Shown here: piece by piece, positions 1 through 5,211 of the stretch
How the letters are laid out: every line of letters starts with the position of its first letter
How positions within the stretch are numbered: the stretch's first letter is position 1
NCBI GenBank assembly: GCA_013152765.1
Contig: JAADFT010000110.1
Span: forward strand, 1-6,684
Direction of reading: 5' to 3'
Length of the DNA stretch: 6,684 nt
Origin: Calditrichota bacterium
GTDB lineage: Bacteria; Zhuqueibacterota; Zhuqueibacteria; Oleimicrobiales; Geothermoviventaceae
Made by a program: the position numbers and the translations under genes
The notes under the pieces: model-generated
Database searches by the model: none
Seen by the model: the letters and a program-made list of their open reading frames with translations, nothing else
Told to the model about the DNA's origin: nothing

Positions 1-139
1 CTGCGTACAGAATTTGCTCACAAGCTAAGCGAAAAATGTGCCAGCGACTGCCGGGAGCCGAAGCTGAAGGTGCAGGGTCACGGTTGCTGGTCTTGGCGGG
101 CAGAGCGGCTTCTCCCGGCTCAAAGAAAGGGTCGCAGCC

Positions 140-183
140 AAAAAACTGCGGCCTCCGACCGGTCCAAAAGACGATCGGAGGCC
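140..183 (-). terminator. Rho-independent terminator ending the LeuC/LeuD/PrpD-type operon
   Basis: On the minus strand, 21 nt after the stop codon of the PrpD-family gene, the arms GGCCTCCGA (plus 150-158) and TCGGAGGCC (175-183) form a perfect 9-bp GC-rich stem with a 16-nt loop. GCAG and then six T residues (plus 140-145) follow in the direction of transcription. The 4-nt gap between stem and T-run is slightly long, and GCAG can instead pair with the CTGC beyond the T-run, but position and composition are those of an intrinsic terminator. No gene is supported from position 1 to 139: that stretch has only an accidental open frame with no recognisable protein. Confidence 0.75.
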
Positions 184-204
184 ATGCCCTGTAAGTCTTG
201 GATC

Positions 205-1572
205 TCAGTCGAGGCTCAGCAGCGCCATGAACTTCTCGATGTCGTCGAATTCGTCCACGGCCCAGATGGCATCGGAAATGCGTTTGCGGCGGTTGTCGGA
301 AAGGACGTCTGCCGTGAGTCCGGCGAACTTCTGCGCCAGCTCCTCGTCGCTCATCGGCTCGCGCGGGTCGCCTTTCGGGTAGTCCACCCGGCTGCTGAAC
401 GTGCCGCGTTCGGTTTCAATTATGACCTCGGCAGGCTTTTTCTCTGGGAATAGCTTTTCGAACTCCGGTTCTGCCACGGCCTTCACTTTGGGGAGCAGGC
501 TCAGGATGCGCTCGTCTTTGAGTTTGGCGGGTTGAAACTGCGCCGTAGTCACCATGCCGTCGGCCACGGCTGCGGCGATGCAGTACGGCAGACTGTGGTC
601 GGCGGTTTCCTTCGATTCCGGGTGGTACTTGCTGGGATCCGCCAGAATGTCGACCGCGCGCGCGATCGTTTTCACGGTGATGCTCTTCACTTCTTCGGGC
701 TTGATCTGGTGCTCGTGGACGATTTTTAGCGCTGCTGTGATGGGCGAGTGCGTCAGGGCCTCGGTTGGATAGGCTTTCATCGCGCACTGCATGATTCGGT
801 AGGATTCTCCCAAGCCCTCCGTAAGGATCTCGGGCAGAAACTTGCCGCCCAGCGTGTCCATCAAGCCTTCTTTCCCCTCAAAAATGGCCTCGGTGCCGGT
901 GTAGCCGGCTTTGGCCAGCAGGGCTGCGATCACGCCGCTCTGCGTAGCAAGCGGGTCCACGGTGTTTTTCATCATTGTGAGCTTGCCGGCCGTTACGGCG
1001 CCGAGCGTCATGTTGTGAGAACCGGAAATGCCGATCGCGTTCACCATCTCGTCGACGGTCAGGTCCAGCATTTTGCCGGCGGCGATGGGCGACACGAACT
1101 GCGTCAGCGAAGCGTGGTGCCACTTGCGCTCCCGTAGCCCCGGCACGGCGAACTCGCACAGCCGCTGTTCGAACTCGTACGCCAGCACGATGGCGGTGAT
1201 CAGGTCTTTGCCAGATTTGTGTTGCCGCTCCCCCGCAGCCATGGCAGCAGGAATCAAATCACTGGGGTGGCTCGGGTCCTCCTTCCAGTAAATGTCGTTG
1301 TAGTCCAGCACGCGAATCATGAGGCTGTTCAGAAAAGCGGCGTAGTAAGACGACGTGCGCAGACCGGAGCCGATTACGGTCGCCTCGGGGTTTCCCCCTA
1401 AAGCTTTGTACACGTCGTGAGCAATTTGCACATCGTGCGCGTTGTAGCCTCCCAGCGCACATCCGATCGAGTCGTACAGAAATCGTTTGGTCTGGTGAAC
1501 GACTTCCTGGGGCAAATCTTCGTAGCGGAGTCCGACGGCAAACTCCGCCATCTTGCGCGAAATGGTGCTCAT
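205..1572 (-). CDS. MmgE/PrpD-family protein (2-methylcitrate dehydratase-like)
   Basis: 455 aa, the usual length for the family, whose members include 2-methylcitrate dehydratase and cis-aconitate decarboxylase. They are cytosolic enzymes acting on tricarboxylic or related acids. Visible family features are RVLDYNDIY (residues 87-95), SHPSD (101-105), the KxYPxxxxxH block (K266 to H275) and ETADHSLPY (322-330). From memory of the ACOD1/PrpD active site, D93, H102, H152, K202 and H275 sit at positions equivalent to the catalytic-pocket residues, so the protein looks intact. The ATG is preceded by AAGGAG with 7-nt spacing. The gene lies 162 nt after the small hydro-lyase subunit with no convincing promoter between, and is followed by the terminator, so it is probably the last gene of the operon. 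The family call is firm. The substrate is inferred: 2-methylcitrate is attractive because of the aconitase-type neighbours, but no prpB or prpC is in view. Confidence 0.93.
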   Translation of the reverse strand: MSTISRKMAEFAVGLRYEDLPQEVVHQTKRFLYDSIGCALGGYNAHDVQIAHDVYKALGGNPEATVIGSGLRTSSYYAAFLNSLMIRVLDYNDIYWKEDPSHPSDLIPAAMAAGERQHKSGKDLITAIVLAYEFEQRLCEFAVPGLRERKWHHASLTQFVSPIAAGKMLDLTVDEMVNAIGISGSHNMTLGAVTAGKLTMMKNTVDPLATQSGVIAALLAKAGYTGTEAIFEGKEGLMDTLGGKFLPEILTEGLGESYRIMQCAMKAYPTEALTHSPITAALKIVHEHQIKPEEVKSITVKTIARAVDILADPSKYHPESKETADHSLPYCIAAAVADGMVTTAQFQPAKLKDERILSLLPKVKAVAEPEFEKLFPEKKPAEVIIETERGTFSSRVDYPKGDPREPMSDEELAQKFAGLTADVLSDNRRKRISDAIWAVDEFDDIEKFMALLSLD

Positions 1573-1734
1573 GAGGTCTCTCCTTCCAAACGAGTGTTTT
1601 GCCTGTTCACGTGGGTTTCAGGCCGAAAAAGCGGACTGAAGGCTGGCCCGAAGCCCGAAACCTCAACTGCGTCAAACGTTGGGTTGCAGCGCAGCGGCAG
1701 GAACGTAAAGCGACGCCTGCCACGCGGAAACTGC
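1573..1734 (-). other. 162-bp intergenic gap between the small subunit and the PrpD-family gene
   Basis: The gap holds no plausible gene. On the minus strand a TTGACG occurs, but the sequence 17 bp further on (TTCGGG) is no -10 box, so I do not call a promoter. A short GGCAGG/CCTGCC inverted repeat has a 14-nt loop and no T-run, so it is not a terminator. The end nearest the PrpD-family gene carries the shared leader element with TCACGTG (1599-1614) and a strong Shine-Dalgarno site. The gap is long for two genes in one operon, so an internal regulatory function is possible. Confidence 0.5.
1599..1614. promoter_or_regulatory. TCACGTG motif within the shared leader element, upstream of the PrpD-family gene
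   Basis: Plus-strand TTGCCTGTTCACGTGG, ending 26 nt before the PrpD-family start codon on its outer side. It matches the element at 3551-3566 (TTGCCCTTTCACGTGG) in 14 of 16 positions, and that one sits at almost the same distance (23 nt) from the LeuC-type start. The CACGTG core is palindromic. It may be an operator or an RNA-level element; which one cannot be told from sequence. Confidence 0.4.
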
Positions 1735-2235
1735 TCAGCCCTCGATGCCTAAACGTTTGCGGGTGTACGGAATCAATCCACCCGCCTGGAAAATGCCCAG
1801 CACGGCGTCCGGAAGAGGCGGGAAACGAAAAGTGCCCGCCTTGCAGCGCAGCTCGCCCTTTTCGAGATCGATTTCGATGACCTCTCCGGGTTCGATGGCG
1901 TCCACTGCTTCGGGAGCCTGGATCACGGGTAATCCCGCGTTGATGGCGTTTCGAAAGTACAGCCGGGCAAACGACTTGGCCACGACCGCACCCACACCGG
2001 CGTACTTCAGCGCGAAAGCGGCCTGTTCGCGCGAGCTGCCGCAGCCGAAATTCTTGCCCGCTACCACGATGTCGCCCGGCTTCATGTTTTTGGCGAAATC
2101 GGGATCCAGATCCTCAAGAGCGTGTGCTGCCATTTCCTCCGGGTCGGTCACCGTGTACGTGTACTTGCCCGGGAAAATCACGTCCGTGTTGACGTCGTCC
2201 CCGTATTTCCAAACCTTGCCGCGAATCAGTTCCAT
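1735..2235 (-). CDS. LeuD-type small subunit of an aconitase-family hydro-lyase (isopropylmalate/homoaconitate/dimethylmalate dehydratase type)
   Basis: 166 aa from the chosen ATG, the length of archaeal-type small subunits. This is the swivel domain that closes over the Fe-S active site of the large subunit encoded just upstream. Motifs: DDVNTD (13-18), GKNFGCGSSRE (60-70) and SFARLYFRNAINAGLPV (88-104). The substrate loop after NTD reads PGKYTYT (22-28). As I recall, archaeal isopropylmalate isomerase has YLVY there and homoaconitase YLRT, so neither substrate is assured, and 2,3-dimethylmalate or a methylcitrate-derived acid is possible. I chose ATG at 2235 because GAGG lies 5 nt upstream; a GTG at 2241, two codons earlier, has its own AAGAGG and cannot be excluded. 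The gap after the large subunit is 38 nt, so the two are surely co-transcribed. An annotator would normally label it 3-isopropylmalate dehydratase small subunit. Confidence 0.93.
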   Translation of the reverse strand: MELIRGKVWKYGDDVNTDVIFPGKYTYTVTDPEEMAAHALEDLDPDFAKNMKPGDIVVAGKNFGCGSSREQAAFALKYAGVGAVVAKSFARLYFRNAINAGLPVIQAPEAVDAIEPGEVIEIDLEKGELRCKAGTFRFPPLPDAVLGIFQAGGLIPYTRKRLGIEG

Positions 2236-2254
2236 GGGCACCTCAGCCTCTTGT

Positions 2255-2265
2255 TTGCCTGCTCA
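2255..2265 (-). promoter_or_regulatory. Shared leader element upstream of the small-subunit gene
   Basis: Read on the minus strand as TGAGCAGGCAA, 19 nt before the ATG of the LeuD-type gene. It matches TGAACAGGCAA before the PrpD-family gene (plus 1599-1609) and TGAAAGGGCAA before the LeuC-type gene (plus 3551-3561): 8 of 11 positions are identical in all three, each placed just upstream of the Shine-Dalgarno site. This copy lacks the CACGTG extension. The function is unknown; the pattern is seen directly but is short. Confidence 0.3.
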
Positions 2266-2273
2266 GGGAATCT

Positions 2274-3527
2274 TCAGAGAACGTCGCGGAAATCCGCAAT
2301 TTCGCCGGCAATGGCCGAAGCAGCCGCCGTCAGCGGACTGCACAGGTAAACCTCGGCCTCCACGTTCCCCTGCCGGCCGCGGAAGTTGCGGTTCGATGTG
2401 CTCAGACTGACCTCTCCCGAAGCCGGAATCCCCGCGTGATTGCCCATGCAGGGTCCGCAATTCGCGTTCATGACGATGGCGCCGGCTTCGAGGATGGTTT
2501 GCAGGTAACCTTTCTTCAGCGCCTCCAGGTAAACTTGCTGCGAAGCCGGGAAAACCAGCATTCGAACGTCAGGGTGAACTCGCCGTCCCTTGAGAGCTTT
2601 CGCTACGACCTCGAAGTCCTCAAGTCGGGCGTTGGTGCACGATCCGAAGAAAACCTGGTGGATCTTCGTGCCTTTCACCTCGGAGATCGGCTTCACGTTG
2701 TCCACGGTGTGGGGACAGGCCACCTGAGGCTCGAGATCCGAAACATCGAACGTGTGGGTTTCAGCGTACGTGGCGTCCGGGTCGGAGTGGATGACTTCGA
2801 ATTCCTTGCGAGCGCGAGGGCGCACGTACTCCAGCGTTGTGTCGTCCGGTGGGATGTAGCCGATCTTGGCGCCCATCTCGACGGCCATGTTGGAGAGAAC
2901 CATCCGGCTGGCGAGAGTCATGCGCTCAATTGTCTCGCCCGTGAACTCAACAGCCATGTACGTGGCGGCATCCGCCCCCAGATCGCCGATGATTTTCAGC
3001 ATGATGTCCTTGGCGCTCACGCCCTCGGGCGGCGTGCCCTGGACCACAATCTTCATCGTTTCGGGCACGCGAAGCCAGATGCGCCCGGTTGCCATGATTA
3101 CGGCCATCTCGCTACGGCCGATGCCCGTGCCGAATGCGCCGACTGCCCCGTAGGTAGTGGAGTGAGAGTCCGATCCCACAACCACAAGTCCCGGCAGGGC
3201 AAAGCCTTCTTCGACCATCACCTGGTGGCAGATGCCGCGGTTGATGTCGAAGAAGTTGGGGATGCCGTGCTTCCGCACGAATTCCCGAATTTCTTTGTGG
3301 TTTTCGGCGAATTTCGCGTTCGGGGCAGGAGCTGCGTGGTCCAAAATGATCACGTGGAGATTGGGGTCGTAGAGTTGCGCCACGCCGATTTTCTCAAACG
3401 TCTTGGCGATGGCAGCGGTGTTGTCGTGCGACATGGCGAAGTCGGGCACGATTTCGACGATTTCCCCCGCGACAACATCTTTGCCTGCCTTCTTCCCGAG
3501 AACCTTCTCGGCGAAGGTCTTCCCCAT
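2274..3527 (-). CDS. LeuC-type large subunit of an aconitase-family hydro-lyase (isopropylmalate/homoaconitate/dimethylmalate dehydratase type)
   Basis: 417 aa, the short archaeal-type length rather than the about 466 aa of E. coli LeuC. With the small subunit it should bind a [4Fe-4S] cluster and move a hydroxyl group on a carboxylic acid by dehydration and rehydration. The three cluster cysteines are present: C297 in GSCTNAR and C357/C360 in CGPC, with the same 60-residue spacing I recall from E. coli LeuC. Other family blocks are SHDNTAAI (33-40), VGSDSHSTTYGAVGAFGTGIG (117-137, split as GSDSHS and GAFGTGIG) and NRNFRGRQG (379-387). The ATG has an excellent AGGAGG site 5 nt upstream. Transcription starts from the strong promoter at 3587-3615, leaving a leader of about 53 nt. 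The protein looks complete and functional. The family is certain; the substrate (isopropylmalate, homoaconitate, dimethylmalate or methylcitrate-derived) is open, and the PrpD-type neighbour argues against routine leucine synthesis. Confidence 0.95.
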   Translation of the reverse strand: MGKTFAEKVLGKKAGKDVVAGEIVEIVPDFAMSHDNTAAIAKTFEKIGVAQLYDPNLHVIILDHAAPAPNAKFAENHKEIREFVRKHGIPNFFDINRGICHQVMVEEGFALPGLVVVGSDSHSTTYGAVGAFGTGIGRSEMAVIMATGRIWLRVPETMKIVVQGTPPEGVSAKDIMLKIIGDLGADAATYMAVEFTGETIERMTLASRMVLSNMAVEMGAKIGYIPPDDTTLEYVRPRARKEFEVIHSDPDATYAETHTFDVSDLEPQVACPHTVDNVKPISEVKGTKIHQVFFGSCTNARLEDFEVVAKALKGRRVHPDVRMLVFPASQQVYLEALKKGYLQTILEAGAIVMNANCGPCMGNHAGIPASGEVSLSTSNRNFRGRQGNVEAEVYLCSPLTAAASAIAGEIADFRDVL

Positions 3528-3550
3528 GAATCCCTCCTCTTGTGCGTCGG

Positions 3551-3566
3551 TTGCCCTTTCACGTGG
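3551..3566. promoter_or_regulatory. TCACGTG motif within the shared leader element, upstream of the large-subunit gene
   Basis: Plus-strand TTGCCCTTTCACGTGG, starting 23 nt outside the LeuC-type start codon and downstream of the predicted transcription start, so it would lie in the mRNA leader. It is nearly identical to the element at 1599-1614. If it acts on DNA it would be a roadblock-type operator; if on RNA, a leader target. Confidence 0.4.
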
Positions 3567-3567
3567 T

Positions 3568-3581
3568 GCCCGCTGGCGGGC
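3568..3581. promoter_or_regulatory. Short GC-rich palindrome at the predicted transcription start
   Basis: GCCCGCTGGCGGGC reads as an inverted repeat with arms GCCCG and CGGGC around four bases. The predicted +1 of the LeuC-type promoter falls at about 3580, so the palindrome covers roughly +1 to +13. It could be an operator or form a small hairpin at the 5' end of the mRNA that protects or regulates the transcript. Confidence 0.35.
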
Positions 3582-3586
3582 GCGCT

Positions 3587-3615
3587 AATATACCACACAC
3601 CCGTTTGAATGTCAA
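3587..3615 (-). promoter_or_regulatory. Strong sigma70-type promoter of the LeuC/LeuD/PrpD-type operon
   Basis: On the minus strand the -35 box is TTGACA (plus 3610-3615), the spacer is exactly 17 bp and the -10 box is TATATT (plus 3587-3592). The bases TGG directly before the -10 box add an extended -10 (TGn). It points at the LeuC-type gene, with transcription starting near 3580 and a leader of about 53 nt. Such a close match to consensus suggests high intrinsic strength, so a repressor would be expected if the operon is conditional; candidate operators flank it on both sides. Confidence 0.8.
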
Positions 3616-3636
3616 TTGCTTTCGGTCCCGGCAATT
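3614..3636. repeat. Inverted repeat AATTGC-N11-GCAATT overlapping the -35 box
   Basis: The arms AATTGC (3614-3619) and GCAATT (3631-3636) are separated by 11 bp, and the inner arm overlaps the last two bases of the -35 hexamer. Position and symmetry fit an operator for a dimeric repressor or an activator at the -35 edge. Six-base arms can arise by chance, so this is tentative. Confidence 0.35.
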
Positions 3637-3638
3637 CT

Positions 3639-3697
3639 ACACGTGACCCGAGAGCTGGTCCCGCTGAACAGGCTGCGGTGTCCCCGGGGTCACGTGT
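3639..3697. repeat. 11-bp perfect inverted repeat carrying TCACGTG at both ends
   Basis: ACACGTGACCC (3639-3649) and GGGTCACGTGT (3687-3697) are perfect reverse complements with a 37-bp spacer. Each arm holds a CACGTG core, so the unit can be read as two copies of GGGTCACGTGT facing each other. It lies between the stop codon of the DUF2851 gene, which is inside the outer arm, and the -35 box of the next operon. No T-run follows on either strand, so it is not a classic terminator; paired binding sites for a regulator, or an mRNA 3'-end structure for the DUF2851 transcript, are the alternatives. Confidence 0.6.
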
Positions 3698-5084
3698 TTG
3701 CTCTGTTCGCCAAGTGGGCGCAAAGACCGCAAGCTCGTCTCTGACAGCCGTTCTTGTAAAGGTAAATCAGACCCTGCTGCTGTGCCGCAGTGAGCGTCGG
3801 GGTGCTTTTGTGCGGTGGTGCAGTCAGGAGACGTCGCCGCATGGTGCGCAGGATCTCGTTGTCCGGCAGGTGGGGGTAGGTGCGGTAAATCTCGTTGACA
3901 GTGGCCCGCAGGCGACCGTCGTCGGTCTCGTCGGCGACGGCGGCGAGAGTGGGCAGGACGACGTTCACCGCGATGTCGCGGGCGCGGTCTTTGCCCAGGA
4001 GCTGAGGCGCGTTGCTTCCTTTACGGGGCTTGCCGGTTAGAAAGCAGTCGCGCTGGTTCCAGAAGCCGAAGCTCTCCACGGTCAGCAGCTTCTCGAGTTC
4101 GCGGGCCGGACGTTGTCTGGAACGCTGCAACGTGCGTAGCAGCTTCGTGAAACTGTCGGCGAAGCCGTGCTGGCGAAATCGCACGACCAGTACGGCTGCT
4201 GCAGCTAAGCGACGCGTTGGAAAGTTGCTGGGGCGCAGCCGGAAGAACGTCCACGCCTGCGGGGGAAGAGGGTCGATTTTAGCGCGATCAGGGAAACCCT
4301 CCCAGAGTCGCTGGAGTGTGGTGAGAAAGGTGTCCGACGGACTGTCGACAGGGGGACCGGCATCCAGAAGCCCGGCGGCGCCGAGGAGCCAGGCCTGGAC
4401 GTGACTGATGGCCTCGGAAGCGTCGTAGGCCTGTGTGTGCTGCCAGAGGCTGCGTACCGGTAGTCGGTCCGCCAGGGCGCGAGCCGGGGTCTGGTTCTTG
4501 GCGTAGCCGAGCGCTTCGAGAATGCCGCGGTAGATGATCTGATCCCAATCGTCGAGGGTGCGCTGCTCCCGGAAACGGGCTGCCTTCTCAGCCAGACGGA
4601 ACCGCGAGGCTCGGTCGACAACCTGCAGAATGACCTCAGGGGGCTGACCTGCGAGCCAGCACGGCTCAGGGAGATCTGGTGCTTTGGGCAAGCCTGCCTG
4701 CTCCAGCAACTCGGCTGGCTCGGGCAGGTGGCGGTCCAGGTCCACGATGGGTACAGCAGCGCCGTCCTGCCGCAGGGTTCGGGCTTCTGCCGGACAGCCG
4801 GAGGTCACAAAGTGCAGGATGACGTTGTTGTAGCGCGGGTCGAGGTGGTGTCCGTGGCGCTCCCAGTCGTCCACGAGTGGGTGGAACTCGATGTCGCCCC
4901 GCAAAACGCGACCGTCGATTCGAACGGCGGCGTCGCGGTAGTCCGGGCCGGCATCGGTGTTTCGGCGTCCGGGCGACAGCACTTCCACAAAACGGCCGTC
5001 TGTGGTGCGGAAACGTCGCCCAGCGATCCCCCTTTCCCAGAGACTGTAGAGAAAACTCTCTGCTGCGGGTTCCTCGACGTGCAT
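3690..5084 (-). CDS. DUF2851 family protein
   Basis: 464 aa from ATG at 5084, preceded by AGGGGG at 5-nt spacing. The frame stays open 219 codons further upstream, but that part overlaps the CapA-family gene in another frame and resembles no protein, so I trim it. The family has no established function. The N-terminal hallmark runs from about residue 39 to 93: NTDAGPDYRDA (42-52), GDIEFHPLVDDW (63-74) and HGHHLDPRYNNVILHFV (77-93). The C-terminus carries GLIYLYKNGC followed by a C447-x4-C452-x2-C455 cluster, which looks like a metal or Fe-S site. The GPD...GDIEFH arrangement recalls the core of PD-(D/E)XK nucleases, which is my inference rather than a known assignment. No signal peptide or membrane segment is seen, so it is probably cytosolic. 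The gene sits 127 nt after the CapA-family gene, possibly in one transcript, with the inverted repeat at 3639-3697 at its 3' end. Confidence 0.88.
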   Translation of the reverse strand: MHVEEPAAESFLYSLWERGIAGRRFRTTDGRFVEVLSPGRRNTDAGPDYRDAAVRIDGRVLRGDIEFHPLVDDWERHGHHLDPRYNNVILHFVTSGCPAEARTLRQDGAAVPIVDLDRHLPEPAELLEQAGLPKAPDLPEPCWLAGQPPEVILQVVDRASRFRLAEKAARFREQRTLDDWDQIIYRGILEALGYAKNQTPARALADRLPVRSLWQHTQAYDASEAISHVQAWLLGAAGLLDAGPPVDSPSDTFLTTLQRLWEGFPDRAKIDPLPPQAWTFFRLRPSNFPTRRLAAAAVLVVRFRQHGFADSFTKLLRTLQRSRQRPARELEKLLTVESFGFWNQRDCFLTGKPRKGSNAPQLLGKDRARDIAVNVVLPTLAAVADETDDGRLRATVNEIYRTYPHLPDNEILRTMRRRLLTAPPHKSTPTLTAAQQQGLIYLYKNGCQRRACGLCAHLANRANT

Positions 5085-5211
5085 GGTTGCCCCCTGTGTT
5101 TGATTGCACTGCACGACTTTGGTGTGGCGCTCGAAAAGTCCAGAGAATCCACACAGCTTTGGGCGCGGCGCCGTAGCTGGAAGTGTCCGGTGTGCGTGGA
5201 ATGCCTGAGGG
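5085..5211 (-). other. 127-bp gap between the CapA-family and DUF2851 genes
   Basis: No gene and no canonical promoter are visible on the minus strand. A GTGTGG/CCACAC inverted repeat with a 21-nt loop lies in the middle, without a T-run. The end nearest the DUF2851 gene holds its AGGGGG ribosome binding site. The gap neither proves nor excludes co-transcription of the two genes. Confidence 0.4.

Noticed and set aside
50..119. 8-bp inverted repeat GCCGGGAG/CTCCCGGC
   Set aside because: The arms are 54 bases apart with no supporting context; GC-rich repeats of this size arise by chance.
1..453. Plus-strand frame open from the left edge to 453
   Set aside because: It runs through the terminator and into the 3' end of the PrpD-family gene on the other strand; the product resembles nothing and has no ribosome site.
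1650..1690. Possible promoter (TTGACG) before the PrpD-family gene
   Set aside because: No -10-like hexamer lies at 16-18 bp; the sequence there is TTCGGG.
2436..3608. 390-codon plus-strand open frame antisense to the LeuC-type gene
   Set aside because: It is the complement of a clearly conserved gene; its His/Arg/Val-rich composition is typical of antisense frames in GC-rich DNA.
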